This document shows, in pieces, positions 28,686 to 38,394 of a stretch of 64,000 nt of DNA (the first letter of the stretch is position 1; each line of letters starts with the position of its first letter). The notes under the pieces are model-generated. The model saw only the letters and a program-made list of their open reading frames with translations. It was not told where the DNA came from and did no database searches. This DNA comes from Rubrivivax sp. Lineage in GTDB: Bacteria; Pseudomonadota; Gammaproteobacteria; Burkholderiales; Burkholderiaceae_C. The position numbers and the translations under genes were made by a program. The DNA lies in NCBI GenBank assembly GCA_020248945.1, contig JADCGQ010000022.1, positions 103,404 to 167,403 on the forward strand, read 5' to 3'.

Positions 28686-29651
28686 TCAGGCGTGCAGGCG
28701 GCGGGCGTGCACCAACACGGCCTCGGTTGCACCGGCCAGGCCCGCGGCATCGTCGCACGCGTGGGCCTGGCGCGATGAAATCGAGCGTAACCAGGTCAGC
28801 TGGTGCTTGGCCAGCTGGCGGGTGGCGATGATCGATTCTTCGCGCACGGTGGCCGTGTCGCCCCGTTCGAGGCGGCCGTCCTCCAGCCCTTGCCAGACCT
28901 GGCGATAGCCCACGCAGCGCATCGCCGGCAGCGTGGCCTCGAGGTCGCCGCGCTCGCGCAGCCGGCGCACCTCGTCGACGAGTCCGGCAGCGAACATCTG
29001 GTCCAGACGCTGTGCGATGCGCCCGTGCAGCCAGGCCCGGGACGTGGGCTCGAGCGAGACCACGGGCCATGATGCGTCGGCGTCGGCCGGGGCCGGCCGG
29101 GCATCGGCATGCCAGTGCGACAGCGGGCGTCCGCTGACGCGGAACACCTCCAGCGCGCGCTGGATGCGCTGGGCATCCAGCGGAGCCAGCCGTGCCGCCG
29201 TGGTGGCATCCACGCGCGCCAGCTCGGCGTGCAGCGCTGGCCAGCCGAGCGCCGCGGCCTCGGCGTCGAGCGCGGCGCGCACGGCGGCGTCGGCCGGCGG
29301 CATCGGGTGCAGGCCGTCGCGCAGCGCCTTCACGTAGAGCATCGTGCCGCCCACCAGCAGCGGCAGGCGGCCCCGCGCGCGGATCTCGGCGGCCAGGCGC
29401 TGCGTGTCGTCGGCGAAGCGGGCGGCCGAGTAGCGTTCGGTCGGCTCGAGGATGTCGATCAGGTGGTGCGGCACGGCGGCGCGCTCGGCCACGGTGGGCT
29501 TGGCGGTGCCGATGTCCATGCCGCGGTAGACCAGTGCCGAGTCGACGCTGATCACCTCCAGCGGCCAGCGTTCGGCCAGCGCCAGCGCCAGCGCGCTCTT
29601 GCCGCTGGCCGTGGGGCCGGCGAGCACCACGCCTTGCAGCGCGCCCGTCAT
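28686..29651 (-). CDS. miaA: tRNA dimethylallyltransferase
   Basis: A 321-residue enzyme adding the isopentenyl group to A37 of tRNAs reading UNN codons. The P-loop is [14 protein letters not shown]. The substrate motifs [19 protein letters not shown] and [11 protein letters not shown] are intact, as is [17 protein letters not shown]. The C-terminal part has [10 protein letters not shown]. The start at 29651 overlaps the stop of the MFS exporter as ATGA, so the two are probably coupled. The frame is open far upstream, but that part lies within the exporter. Confidence 0.96.
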   Translation of the reverse strand: MTGALQGVVLAGPTASGKSALALALAERWPLEVISVDSALVYRGMDIGTAKPTVAERAAVPHHLIDILEPTERYSAARFADDTQRLAAEIRARGRLPLLVGGTMLYVKALRDGLHPMPPADAAVRAALDAEAAALGWPALHAELARVDATTAARLAPLDAQRIQRALEVFRVSGRPLSHWHADARPAPADADASWPVVSLEPTSRAWLHGRIAQRLDQMFAAGLVDEVRRLRERGDLEATLPAMRCVGYRQVWQGLEDGRLERGDTATVREESIIATRQLAKHQLTWLRSISSRQAHACDDAAGLAGATEAVLVHARRLHA

Positions 29652-30871
29652 GCCAGCGCGCGGCGCACCAGCGTCCAGGCGATGGTGCTGGTGGCCAGCG
29701 CCCAGAAGCCCAGGCCCCACATCAGCGGCACCACGCTGCCGTCGAGCGCCATGCCAAGCCAGCGCCCCACGCCGAAGGCCACCAGCGCGAGCACGAAGCC
29801 GGCCAGCGCGCTGGCGGCGCCGGCTTGTGCCGGGAACGGCGCCACCACACCGGCCTGCCCGCACGGCTGGTGCAGGCCGTGGCCGAACAGGTACAGGCAC
29901 TGCGGCACCAGCACCGCCGCCCAGTGCGAGACGTCGGCCAGCACCAGCGCCACGCCCAGGGCGCCGCCGGCCAGCGTGAAGATGCCGCCGCGGGCCACCG
30001 CGCCGGCGAGCCCGAAGCGCGGAATCCAGCGCCGGCAGACCAGCGTGCCGGCGATGTACGCCAGCGAGCCCGCGGCCATCGCGAAGCCATACGCCGCGGG
30101 GCTGAGGCCGAGCACGTCGATGTAGACGAACGACGAGCCGGCGAGCAGCGTGAACAGGCCGCCATAGGCGCAGGCCACCAGCAAGGCCCAGGCGCCGAAC
30201 ACCGGGTGGCGCGCGATCGTCACCCAGGTGGGCAGCAGCACGCGCCATTGCAGCGCCTGCGGGTTGGGGCGGGCCAGCGTCTCGGGCAGCTTCAGCGCCA
30301 CCCAGGCCAGCGTTGCCAGCCCGATGGCTGCCACCAGCGCCAGCACCCCGCGCCAGCCCACGGCGTTGGCCATCACGCCGCCCAGCAGCGGGCTGGCCAG
30401 CGCGATGACACCCAGGCCGGTGAGGGCCAGCGACATGACCTGCGCGCCCTGCACCGGCTCGTACAGGTCGCGCACGATGGCGCGTGCGCACACCACTGCC
30501 GCCGCCATGGCCGCCCCCTGCAGCGCGCGCCACACCACCAGCGCCTCGATGCTGCCGGCCAGCACGCAGCCGGCGCTGGCCAGCGCGTACAGCGCCAGGC
30601 CGAGCAGCAGCACCGGGCGCCGGCCCAGGCGGTCGGCCAGCGGGCCCCAGACGAGCTGGGCCACGCCGAAGGCCAGGATCAGCGCCGACATCGTGAGCTG
30701 CGCCTGCGCCATGCCGGCGCCGAGCTCGCGCGTCAGCAGCGGAAACGCCGGCAGGTACATGTCGGTCGTCACCGGCTGCAGGCCCAGCAGCAGGGCCAGC
30801 GTCACGGCCGCCAGCGGCAGCGACACGGCGGGGCGGGCAGGGCCGATGCCGGCCGGCGAGACGACACTCAT
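29648..30871 (-). CDS. Bcr/CflA-family MFS drug exporter
   Basis: A 407-residue polytopic inner-membrane transporter with twelve or so hydrophobic segments. The family start [15 protein letters not shown] is at the first helix. The MFS motif A is [16 protein letters not shown], and AIVRDLYEP is typical of Bcr/CflA. Members export bicyclomycin, chloramphenicol and other compounds by proton antiport; the substrate here is unknown. The start was placed at MSVVSPAG, since the upstream open frame overlaps the start of the divergent TPR gene. It is upstream of and overlaps miaA. Confidence 0.9.
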   Translation of the reverse strand: MSVVSPAGIGPARPAVSLPLAAVTLALLLGLQPVTTDMYLPAFPLLTRELGAGMAQAQLTMSALILAFGVAQLVWGPLADRLGRRPVLLLGLALYALASAGCVLAGSIEALVVWRALQGAAMAAAVVCARAIVRDLYEPVQGAQVMSLALTGLGVIALASPLLGGVMANAVGWRGVLALVAAIGLATLAWVALKLPETLARPNPQALQWRVLLPTWVTIARHPVFGAWALLVACAYGGLFTLLAGSSFVYIDVLGLSPAAYGFAMAAGSLAYIAGTLVCRRWIPRFGLAGAVARGGIFTLAGGALGVALVLADVSHWAAVLVPQCLYLFGHGLHQPCGQAGVVAPFPAQAGAASALAGFVLALVAFGVGRWLGMALDGSVVPLMWGLGFWALATSTIAWTLVRRALA

Positions 30872-30994
30872 CCAGTCGAGGTTATCAGGCGGGTGCGGCG
30901 CTTCGTCGTGGCCAGACGACGCTCCATCGCATGGCGGGTGGCAGCCCGGCGCGCAGCGGGCACGATGGCCGGGTCGACTTCCTCGAGCCTGCCC

Positions 30995-31996
30995 ATGCAT
31001 CCACTTCGATCATTCCGTGCCGCGCTGACGCCGCTGCTGGCCTGCGCCACCCTGGGCGCCGGTGCCCAGACGCTGGGCGACTCCGCGCTCGAGGCCTTGT
31101 ACGTGGCTGAGCGCCCGGCAGAACTGCAGCGCGTGGCGCAGCAGCGCCTGGCGTCGCAGCCCGACGACGCACAGGCCGTGCTGGCCCTGGCCCTGGCGGC
31201 GCTGGAGCGCAACGACGCCGCGCTGCGCCGCGACGCGCTCGACAAGGCCCGCGGCTGCGCCGAGCGCCAGCCCAAGGCCCAGCCCTGCCACTACGCCCAC
31301 GGCGTGCTGCTCGGCGTGCACGCCATGAGCGAAGGCCTGTTCGCTGCGGCGCGCAGTGCCGGCACGGTGCGCGAGGCGCTGGCCACGGCGCACGCGCTCG
31401 AGCCGGCCTGGTACCCGGGGCGAGGCGCGCTCGTCGAGTTCTATGCGCTGGCGCCCGGCATGATGGGCGGCAGTCTCGACAAGGCTGGCGAGCTTGCGCG
31501 CAGCGCACCGCGCCCGGAGCAGGCCGCCGCCTTGCAGGCCCGCGTGATGATGGCGGGCAAGAACGCGGCCGAGGCGCTGCCCCGCCTGCAGGCCCTGCTG
31601 CCGGTGGCCGAACCGGCGCTGCGGGCCGACGTGCTGGAGTGGGGCACGCAGGCCGGGCTGATGCTGGTGAACGACGGCCAGGCCGCCAAGGCCCAGGCCT
31701 GGTTCGAGCGCCTGATGCGCGAGCACGCCGACGAGTCGGCGGGGCCCTACGGCCTGTCGCGCGTGAAGGGCGAGCTGGGCGACTGGCCCGCGGCGCTGGC
31801 CTTGCTGGAGCGCTCGGCCAAGCTCAAGGGCGCCGAGCGCTGGCCCATCGGCTACCGCAGCGGCATTGCGCAGCAGCAGCTCGGCCAGCTCGATGCCGCG
31901 CGCGCTTCGTTGCAGCGCTTCGTCGATGCGGGCAAGGGCCAGAAGGCGGCGCTGGAAGACGCGAAGAAGCGCCTGGCCCAGCTGGGCCCGCGCTGA
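30995..31996 (+). CDS. Exported TPR-like protein of unknown function
   Basis: A 333-residue protein. The signal peptide (residues ~1-24, LLACATLGAGAQ) includes a Cys, but not in a convincing lipobox. The mature part is helical with tetratricopeptide-like repeats: LALALAALERNDAALRRDAL, a Cys pair in KARGCAERQPKAQPCHYAHG that may form a disulfide, and WPAALALLERSAKLKG and LGQLDAARASLQRFVDAG near the end. The segment YALAPGMMGGSLDKAGELA is conserved in this family of TPR proteins. The gene is divergent from the MFS exporter. No partner is evident. Confidence 0.7.
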   Translation: MHPLRSFRAALTPLLACATLGAGAQTLGDSALEALYVAERPAELQRVAQQRLASQPDDAQAVLALALAALERNDAALRRDALDKARGCAERQPKAQPCHYAHGVLLGVHAMSEGLFAAARSAGTVREALATAHALEPAWYPGRGALVEFYALAPGMMGGSLDKAGELARSAPRPEQAAALQARVMMAGKNAAEALPRLQALLPVAEPALRADVLEWGTQAGLMLVNDGQAAKAQAWFERLMREHADESAGPYGLSRVKGELGDWPAALALLERSAKLKGAERWPIGYRSGIAQQQLGQLDAARASLQRFVDAGKGQKAALEDAKKRLAQLGPR

Positions 31997-32023
31997 CGAG
32001 GCCGCCAGGCGCGGGGCACGGCG

Positions 32024-33109
32024 CTAAAAGCGCTCGTCCTCGCGCAGGTAGCGCCAGCGGCCCTCGGGCAGCGGCCCCAGCGGCACGCTGCCGATGCGCA
32101 CGCGCTTGAGGCCCAGCACCTGCAGCCCGACGAGCGCGCACATGCGGCGGATCTGCCGCTTGCGGCCCTCGCGCAGCACGATGCGCAGCTGCTGCTCGTT
32201 CTGCCAGCTGGCCTGCGCCGGGCGCAGTTGCACACCGTCGAGCTCGAGGCCGTGGCGCAGCGGGCCGAGGTCGGTCTCCTGCACCGGGCCGCCGTCAACA
32301 CGCGCCACGCGCACGAGGTACTCCTTCTCGACGCGCGTCTCGTCGCCGATCAGGTGGCGCGCGACGCGGCCGTCCTGCGTGAACACCAGCAGCCCGGTGG
32401 AGTCGATGTCCAGCCGGCCGGCCGGCGCCAGGTGGCGCAGGTGGCCGACGTGGAAGCGGATGCCGGAGCGGTCGCCGTCCCAGTGGTTGGCGGCGGTGAC
32501 CAGCGCCACGGCAGGCTCATAACCGTCTTCGGGCTGGCCGCTGACCCAGCCCATGGGCTTGTTCAGCAGCACCGTCACGCGGTGCTGCTGTTCCTGCCGG
32601 GCGCGCTCGTCGATGGTGAGGACGGCATCCGGCGCGGCGCGCTGCCCCAGCTTCGCCACGGCGCCGTCGACACGCACCCAGCCGGCGGCGATCCAGTCGT
32701 CGGCCTCGCGGCGCGAGGCCAGGCCGCGTTCGGTCATCAGCTTGTTCACGCGCACGCCTTCGTCGGCGGGCGTGCGGGGCTGGGGGGGCGCCTTGAACGC
32801 GGGCTTGAACGACTGCTTGCCCGATGGCTTTCCCGACGCAGGGGCCGCAGGCTTGGCGAAGGGCTTCGCCGGCGGCCTTGCCCGCGGCCGATCGGCTGCG
32901 GGTGGCGCGGGCGCAGGCTTCGGGCGGGCAGGCCTCGCGGCGCGTTCGGGCACCACGACGGGTGCCGCGGCGGGCGCTGCCGGCGCGGGCTTCGGCGTGG
33001 CAGCGGCGCTGGCGGGCGCGGCACGCGCAGGGCCGCCGCGCACGCGCGGCCGGCGGGGGTCGCGGGCGGGCTTGCCGGGCTTTACGGAGAGGGTCGGGCG
33101 ATCGGCCAT
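32024..33109 (-). CDS. RluF/RsuA-family rRNA pseudouridine synthase with long basic N-terminal extension
   Basis: A 361-residue protein. Residues ~1-125 are low-complexity, Ala/Pro/Lys/Arg-rich. An S4 RNA-binding domain begins at VRVNKLMTERGLASRREADD. The catalytic Asp is in GRLDIDSTGLLVF. The C-terminal RKRQIRRMCALVGLQVLGL is characteristic, and the core aligns best with E. coli RluF, which modifies U2604 of 23S rRNA. The start at MADRPTL was preferred; the frame is open further but overlaps the promoter side of the Sel1 gene. The extension is likely disordered and RNA-binding. Confidence 0.87.
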   Translation of the reverse strand: MADRPTLSVKPGKPARDPRRPRVRGGPARAAPASAAATPKPAPAAPAAAPVVVPERAARPARPKPAPAPPAADRPRARPPAKPFAKPAAPASGKPSGKQSFKPAFKAPPQPRTPADEGVRVNKLMTERGLASRREADDWIAAGWVRVDGAVAKLGQRAAPDAVLTIDERARQEQQHRVTVLLNKPMGWVSGQPEDGYEPAVALVTAANHWDGDRSGIRFHVGHLRHLAPAGRLDIDSTGLLVFTQDGRVARHLIGDETRVEKEYLVRVARVDGGPVQETDLGPLRHGLELDGVQLRPAQASWQNEQQLRIVLREGRKRQIRRMCALVGLQVLGLKRVRIGSVPLGPLPEGRWRYLREDERF

Positions 33110-33165
33110 GTCGGGATTGGAGCATGCGGGCGCCCAGCCGCCACGCGGCGCGCTATCGTGGCGCG

Positions 33166-33828
33166 ATGAAACTGCTGGCCTGTCCCTTGCTGCTGCTGGC
33201 CCTGGCCGCAACGGTCGCCCAGGCGGCTCCGCCGCGGGCGCCGGCGGTTCAGGCGCAGCTCGACCGCGCCGTCATCGACTACGAGTCCGGCCACATCGAC
33301 GCCGCGCGCACCGCCTTCGAGACGCTGTCGCGCCGCGGCGTGCCGGCGGCGGACTTCAACCTCGCGGTCATGCATGTCAAGCGTCAGCTGCCCGACGCCA
33401 GTCTGGCCCGGGCCGAGGAACTGCTGGTGCGCGCCGCGCGTGGCGGCTTCGTGCTGGCGCAGCTGATGCTCGGAAAGAGCCTGGAGACCGGCCAGCTCGG
33501 CCGGCGCAACCTGCAGCAGGCGCACGACTGGTACGAGCTCGCCGCCGAGTCGGGCGCCGCCGAGGCGCAGCTGGCGATGGGCACGGCGCACTACCTCGGC
33601 CGCGGGCGGCCGAAAGACGCCGCTCGCGCCGCCCACTGGTACCGCGAGGCCGCCAAGGCCGGCGATGTCGGCGCCGCCTACATCCTGGCTTCGATGTACG
33701 AACAAGGTGACGGTGTGGAGCGCGATCTGCGCCTGGCGCGCTACTGGTACCAGCGTGCCGCCGAGATGGGCGACGACGCGGCGCCGTTCAAGCTGAAGGA
33801 ACTCGAGGCGCGCGAGTCGGCGTCGTGA
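33166..33828 (+). CDS. Exported Sel1-repeat protein
   Basis: A 220-residue protein with a signal peptide (residues 1-20, ending AQAA). Sel1-type repeats begin near residue 85: LMLGKSLETGQLG, then AHDWYELAAESGAAEAQLAMG, AHWYREAAKAGDVGAAYILA and ARYWYQRAAEMGDDAAPFKL, each about 36 residues apart. Such repeats bind proteins, often in the periplasm or at the envelope. The gene is divergent from the pseudouridine synthase (56 bp apart) and convergent with the DUF493 gene. No specific function can be assigned. Confidence 0.82.
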   Translation: MKLLACPLLLLALAATVAQAAPPRAPAVQAQLDRAVIDYESGHIDAARTAFETLSRRGVPAADFNLAVMHVKRQLPDASLARAEELLVRAARGGFVLAQLMLGKSLETGQLGRRNLQQAHDWYELAAESGAAEAQLAMGTAHYLGRGRPKDAARAAHWYREAAKAGDVGAAYILASMYEQGDGVERDLRLARYWYQRAAEMGDDAAPFKLKELEARESAS

Positions 33829-33852
33829 TCCGCGCCCGCCGGTGCGGCGCGG

Positions 33853-34128
33853 CTACAGCACCACCTTGACCATCGGGTGCGAACTCAGCGTGCGGTAGAG
33901 CTCGTCGAGCTGCTCGCGGCTGGTGGCCGTGATGGTGAGCGTGAGCCCGAGGTAGTTGCCGGCCTTGCTGGGCCGCCGCTCGATGCGGCCGGCGTCAAAG
34001 CCGGGATCGAATTGCCGCGCGACGGCCACGATGGCGGCTTCGAAGCCCTCGACCTGGGCGCCCATCACCTTGATGGGAAAGGCGCTCGGGTAGGTGATCA
34101 GGCTCTCTTCGGGCGGAATCTCGGGCAT
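33853..34128 (-). CDS. DUF493 (YbeD-like) protein
   Basis: A 91-residue protein with the YbeD fold pattern: YPSAFPIKVMG at residues ~13-23, a central helix with FEAAIVAVARQFDPGF, and a final strand region LTLTITATSREQLDELYRTL. YbeD-like proteins are small, ACT-like and often encoded between dat and lipB. It follows the D-amino-acid transaminase after 22 bp, as expected, but no lipB or lipA follows. The next gene is the convergent Sel1 protein. The start at MPEIPPEE was chosen by homology; the open frame upstream overlaps dat. Confidence 0.87.
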   Translation of the reverse strand: MPEIPPEESLITYPSAFPIKVMGAQVEGFEAAIVAVARQFDPGFDAGRIERRPSKAGNYLGLTLTITATSREQLDELYRTLSSHPMVKVVL

Positions 34129-34150
34129 GGCGGGTCGTGCTCGGTGGCCG

Positions 34151-35017
34151 TCAGATCGACATCGTCTTCTTGGCGCGCTGGTAGGCCTCGAAGAGCCGCG
34201 CGTACACCGGGCCAGGTTTGCCCCGCAACGCGCCGTGGCCCACGGATTCGCCATCGATCTTCGTCACCGGCAGCAGTTCCTTGGTGGCAGAGCTCAGCAT
34301 CACTTCATCGGCCGCCCGCACGTCGGCTTCGGAGATGGGGCGCAGGTTGTAGGCCAGGCCGCAGTCCTCGCACAGCTCGCGCAGCAGCTCGACGCGGATG
34401 CCTTCGAGCACGTGCTCGCTCTTGGGCGGGCCGAGCAGGGCGCCTTCGTGCGCGATCCACACGTTGCTGGCCGCGGCCTCGGTGAGCCAGCCGTCGCGGA
34501 ACATGATGGTCTCCATCGCGCCCTGGTCGGCCGAGATCTGCCGCGCCAGCACGTTGCCCAGCAGGCTGGTGCTCTTGATGTCGCCACGCTCCCAGCGGAA
34601 GTCGCGTGCCGTCACGCAGGCCACGCCGGCGTGGCGCTGCTCGGCCGTGGCGTGCTTCAGCGGGTTGCTCATCATGAACACCGTGGGCACCGGGTGGGCC
34701 GGCATCACGTGGTCGCGCGGGGCCACGCCGCGCGTGACCTGGATGTAGACGACCTGGTCTTCCTCGGGCCGCGCCGCCACCAGCTGGCGGCAGCGCTCGA
34801 GCCACTGCTCGCGCGTGGCCGGCTGCGGCAGACGCAGCTTGGCCAGGCTGCGGTTCAGGCGAGCCAGATGCTCATCGAAGCGGAACAGCCGCCGCCCGAA
34901 CACCGGCACGACCTCGTAGATGCCGTCGCCGAAGATGAAGCCGCGGTCGAGCACCGGAATGCGCGCCTCGGCGAGCGGCATGAACTCGCCGTTGAGGAAG
35001 CAGAGGTTGTCGGTCAT
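34151..35017 (-). CDS. dat: D-amino-acid transaminase
   Basis: A 288-residue fold-type IV PLP enzyme that interconverts D-alanine and D-glutamate with their keto acids. The Schiff-base Lys is in RGDIKSTSLLGNV. The Glu that holds the cofactor is in TEAAASNVW. The carboxylate-trap motif of true D-amino-acid transaminases, R-x-H, is present in QVTRGVAPRDHVMP, which argues against a branched-chain transaminase. It lies 10 bp after an amino-acid binding protein gene and 22 bp before DUF493, in a run with a D-aminoacylase and a LysR regulator. Confidence 0.9.
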   Translation of the reverse strand: MTDNLCFLNGEFMPLAEARIPVLDRGFIFGDGIYEVVPVFGRRLFRFDEHLARLNRSLAKLRLPQPATREQWLERCRQLVAARPEEDQVVYIQVTRGVAPRDHVMPAHPVPTVFMMSNPLKHATAEQRHAGVACVTARDFRWERGDIKSTSLLGNVLARQISADQGAMETIMFRDGWLTEAAASNVWIAHEGALLGPPKSEHVLEGIRVELLRELCEDCGLAYNLRPISEADVRAADEVMLSSATKELLPVTKIDGESVGHGALRGKPGPVYARLFEAYQRAKKTMSI

Positions 35018-35027
35018 CGTGCGCCGC

Positions 35028-35927
35028 TCATGTCGCCGGTTTGTCGGACTTGGCCTTCAGGTTGTCGCGCAACTCCTGCGGCATCGGAGCGTTCAGGTTC
35101 ACGCCCTTGGGCGGGATGGGCTGCAGGAACCAGCGCGTGTACATGCGCTCGAACTCGCCGCTGTCCATCAGCCGCGCCAGCACGCCGTCGACCAGCGCCT
35201 TGAAGCTGGGGTCGTCCTTGCGCATCATGATGGCGTAGGGCTCGACCTGGATCGACTCACCCACCACCGTCCACTCGCGCGGGTTGGCGCTGCTCGCGGC
35301 CAGGCCGTAGAGCAGGATGTCGTCCATCGCGAAGGCGTCGGCGCGGCCGCTGGCCACCACGAGCTGGCTTTCCGAATGGTCCTTGGCGCCGATCAGCTCG
35401 AAGCCGAGGCTGCGCTCGTCGTTCAGCGCCCGCATGATGCGGAAGTTGGTGGTGCCGGTGGTCGACACGACCTTGCGACCCTTCAGATCGGCCACGCTCT
35501 TGATCGGCGAGCCGGCCTTCACCAGCAGCCGCGTGCCGGTGTAGAAGTAGTTGGTGGCAAACGCCACCTGTTTGCCGCGGTCGGAGTTGTTGGTGGTGCT
35601 GCCGCACTCGATGTCGATGGTGCCGTTCATCAGCAGCGGGATGCGGTTGGCGCTGGTCACGGCCTGCGTCGTGATCTTCAGGTCGGCGCGGCCGGTGGCC
35701 TTCTTCACTTCGTCGACGATGCGGCCGCAGATCTCCCAGCCAAAGCCGGTGGGCTGGGCCTTGTCGTCGAGGTAGCTGAAGGGGATCGAGCTCTCGCGGT
35801 AGGCCACGGCGATGCTGCCGCTGGCCTTGACCTTGTCGAGCGTCTGCGCATGGGCGGCAGGCCCCGCGGTCAGCAAGACGGCCACGACGGCAGTGGACAA
35901 GAGAGCGCGGGTCGGCAGACGGGTCAT
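35028..35927 (-). CDS. Amino-acid ABC transporter substrate-binding protein (glutamate/aspartate type)
   Basis: A 299-residue periplasmic binding protein. The signal peptide ends AAHAQ (residue ~28). Family motifs are VAYRESSIPFSYLDD, GFGWEICGRIVDEV, IDIECGSTTNNSDRGKQVAF, KVVSTTGTTNFR and GRADAFAMDDILL. It resembles GltI-type proteins that deliver acidic amino acids. AGGAG precedes the ATG at 35927. No permease or ATPase gene is adjacent; instead the downstream gene is the D-amino-acid transaminase. It may feed a transporter encoded elsewhere or act alone as a sensor. A 96-bp gap separates it from the LysR gene. Confidence 0.88.
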   Translation of the reverse strand: MTRLPTRALLSTAVVAVLLTAGPAAHAQTLDKVKASGSIAVAYRESSIPFSYLDDKAQPTGFGWEICGRIVDEVKKATGRADLKITTQAVTSANRIPLLMNGTIDIECGSTTNNSDRGKQVAFATNYFYTGTRLLVKAGSPIKSVADLKGRKVVSTTGTTNFRIMRALNDERSLGFELIGAKDHSESQLVVASGRADAFAMDDILLYGLAASSANPREWTVVGESIQVEPYAIMMRKDDPSFKALVDGVLARLMDSGEFERMYTRWFLQPIPPKGVNLNAPMPQELRDNLKAKSDKPAT

Positions 35928-36023
35928 GCAAGGCTCCTGGGCGAGTGGGGTCAACAGGGGGCGACTGTACGGCTGCCGCGCCGGGCCGGCCATCGGGGAA
36001 CGCGGCGACACCATCAGCGGGGC

Positions 36024-36920
36024 TTATGGTCGCGTGTCGGCCTCGGTGCCGGCCACGGCCAGCCGGAAGGCGTCGACGAACGCCAGGGCCAGGCGGCGCT
36101 CGTGCGGTTCGGGCGGCAGCAAGGCGGCCAGGCCCACCCTCACCTCGGGCGCCAGGGGTTGCACGTGCAGCTGCGGGCTGCGCGCGGCGGCGGCGGTGAA
36201 CGAGTCGACCACGGCGGCGCCGAAGCCCTCTTCGGCCAGCACCAGCGCGGTGTGGTGCGTCTGCACGACGATCTCGCCGGCCGCCGGCAGGCCGGCGCGC
36301 TGGGCGTGTTCGGCCAGCAGCGCGCCGAGCGGATCGCGTTCGTCGATGCGCACGAAGGGCTGGCGCGCCAGCTCCTGTAGCGTCACGGTGGCGGCGCGGC
36401 CGACGCGCTGGCGCGACACGCACACCAGCCGGCCGCTGGCCAGCGGCACCATCTCCAGCCCAGCCACCGGCGAGTGGCCGTAGACGATGCCGACATCGGC
36501 CTCGCGCAGCGCCAGGGCCTGCGCGATCTCGCGCGAGTGCAGCGTGCGGATGGCCAGCGGCGCGGCGGCGTGCCGGGCGCGGAAGTGGCGCAGGGCCGCT
36601 GGCAACTGCACCACGGCCAGTGACGGCACCACCAGCACCCGCAGTGGCGCCGTGCGGCCGGCGCGCTGCGCTTCGGCCAGCCGGCGCACGGCCTCGAGCT
36701 GGCCCATCAGCTTGCTCACCTCGGGCATCAGGGCCTGGGCTTCGGCCGTGGGCACGAGGCGGTTCTTCTGGCGCGTGAAGAGCGCATAGCCGAGCTGCCG
36801 CTCGGCCGACTGCAGCGCCTGCGTGGCCGCCGGCTGCGTCAGGTGCAGCAGCCGTGCCGCGCCGCTGATCGTGCCGGCCAGCATGACGGCGTGGAAGATC
36901 TCGAGGTGCTTGAGCTTCAT
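36024..36920 (-). CDS. LysR-family transcriptional regulator
   Basis: A 298-residue DNA-binding regulator. The N-terminal winged helix-turn-helix covers residues ~1-60 (FHAVMLAGTISGAARLLHLT then QPAATQALQSAERQLG). The effector domain follows from about residue 90. It is closely related in the recognition-helix region to regulators of amino-acid catabolism. It is embedded between the N-acyl-D-amino-acid deacylase and the amino-acid binding protein on the same strand, so it may control this D-amino-acid set. The effector is unknown, and no divergent promoter is present as is usual for LysR targets. Confidence 0.88.
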   Translation of the reverse strand: MKLKHLEIFHAVMLAGTISGAARLLHLTQPAATQALQSAERQLGYALFTRQKNRLVPTAEAQALMPEVSKLMGQLEAVRRLAEAQRAGRTAPLRVLVVPSLAVVQLPAALRHFRARHAAAPLAIRTLHSREIAQALALREADVGIVYGHSPVAGLEMVPLASGRLVCVSRQRVGRAATVTLQELARQPFVRIDERDPLGALLAEHAQRAGLPAAGEIVVQTHHTALVLAEEGFGAAVVDSFTAAAARSPQLHVQPLAPEVRVGLAALLPPEPHERRLALAFVDAFRLAVAGTEADTRP

Positions 36921-36947
36921 CGCGGCCGCCTCACGCCCGCCGCCGCA

Positions 36948-38372
36948 TCACACGCGCCGGCGCAGCAACTGGCCGGCGTGATGCTGCACGACCTCGCCGT
37001 GCTCGACCACGACCTGCCCGTTCACCGCCACCAGCGCGATGCCCACCGGCGCCGCCTGTGGCACGGTGTAGCTGGCGCGGTCGGCCACGGTGGCCGGGTC
37101 GAAGACGGTGATGTCGGCTGCCGCCCCCGGCTGCAGCAGGCCGCGGCCGGCGAGGCCGAAGCGCCGCGCGGTCAGGCCCGTCATCTTGTGCACCGCCTGC
37201 TCCAGCGTGAACAGGCCGCGTTCGCGTGCGTAGTGGCCCAGCACGCGCGGAAAGGTGCCCCACAGGCGTGGGTGCTGCGGGCCCTCGCCGGGCAGGCCGT
37301 CGGAGCCCACCATGACCAGCGGGTGCGCGAGGATGCGGTCGACGTCCTCGTCGCTCATCGCGAAATAGATCGCGCCGCCGGGCAACAGCTGACGCGCCAG
37401 TTCGGTGGCATCGAGCCCGCGTTCGGCCGCCATCGCGCGCAGCGAGCGCCCGGCCGCCTGCGGCTCGGCGCGCGACCAGGTGATCATCACGTCGCGGCTG
37501 CTCGCCACGCGCTCGGGCAGCAGCATCGTCGACGAGGCCGTGTACGGATAGCAGTCCAGGCACACCGACTGCCCGGCGGCGGCAGCCTCGATCAACGCCA
37601 GCGTGCGCTGCGAGCCGCCGTGCTGCGCCGTGCCCATGAGCTTGTGGTGCGACAGCACCAGCGGCACGTCGAGCGCACGGCCCACGGCCAGCGCCTCGCG
37701 CAGCGCGGCGTCGATCTCGGCAGCCTCGTCGCGGATGTGCATCGTGACCATGCCGCGCCCGCCGGCCAGCGGCTGGCCGACCGCGATCAGCTCCTCGGTG
37801 GTGGCGGCGCGCGCCGGCGGGTAGAACACGCCCGTCGACAGGCCGATCGCGCCCGCCTCCAGCGCCTCGGCCAGCGCCACCTGCATGCGCACCACCTCGT
37901 CGGCGCGCGCCGGGCGCGAGAGATCGGCCATCGCGCCCACGCGCAGCGTCGTGTGGCCCACCAGCAGCGCCGCGTTGAGCGCCGGGCGCGCGGCCTGCAC
38001 CGCCTGCACGTAGTCGGCAAAGCGCGGCAGCGTCCAGGGTCCGGGCAGGATGTCCAGCGGCGCCGGCGGGGCCGCGTGCACCAGCGGTGCCAGGCTGATG
38101 CCGCAGTTGCCGGTGATGACGGTGGTGACGCCTTGCAGCAGCTTCGGGTGCCGCGCGGGGTGCTGCAGCAGCAAGCGGTCGTCGTGTGTGTGGCTGTCGA
38201 TGAAGCCGGGCGCGACGATCAGGCCGGCGGCATCGATGCGGCGGTGCGCGGCCGTGCCCGAGAGCGCTCCGATGGCGGCGATGCGGCCATCCGCCACGCC
38301 CACGTCGGCGCGGCGGCGCAGCGCCCCGCTACCGTCGATCAGCTCGCCGCCTTCGATCAGCAGGTCGAGCAT
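36948..38372 (-). CDS. N-acyl-D-amino-acid deacylase (D-aminoacylase)
   Basis: A 474-residue amidohydrolase that releases free D-amino acids from N-acyl forms. The metal-site residues of D-aminoacylases are all visible: HxH in DSHTHDD, Cys in GNCGISLAP, His in MHIRDEAAE, His in LSHHKLMG and the catalytic Asp in VGSDGLPGEGPQHPR. The C-terminal beta part includes LQPGAAADITVFDP. The start ATG at 38372 gives the family N-terminus MLDLLIEGGELIDGSG. The frame stays open upstream inside the penicillin-binding-protein gene. It lies 22 bp after that gene and 27 bp before the LysR regulator. Confidence 0.92.
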   Translation of the reverse strand: MLDLLIEGGELIDGSGALRRRADVGVADGRIAAIGALSGTAAHRRIDAAGLIVAPGFIDSHTHDDRLLLQHPARHPKLLQGVTTVITGNCGISLAPLVHAAPPAPLDILPGPWTLPRFADYVQAVQAARPALNAALLVGHTTLRVGAMADLSRPARADEVVRMQVALAEALEAGAIGLSTGVFYPPARAATTEELIAVGQPLAGGRGMVTMHIRDEAAEIDAALREALAVGRALDVPLVLSHHKLMGTAQHGGSQRTLALIEAAAAGQSVCLDCYPYTASSTMLLPERVASSRDVMITWSRAEPQAAGRSLRAMAAERGLDATELARQLLPGGAIYFAMSDEDVDRILAHPLVMVGSDGLPGEGPQHPRLWGTFPRVLGHYARERGLFTLEQAVHKMTGLTARRFGLAGRGLLQPGAAADITVFDPATVADRASYTVPQAAPVGIALVAVNGQVVVEHGEVVQHHAGQLLRRRV

Positions 38373-38394
38373 GTCGCGCGGCCCTGTGGGTGCA

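Noticed and set aside
33853..34128. lipB and lipA expected downstream of DUF493
   Set aside because: I looked in the neighbouring frames and found only the convergent Sel1 protein gene; the lipoate genes are not in this window.
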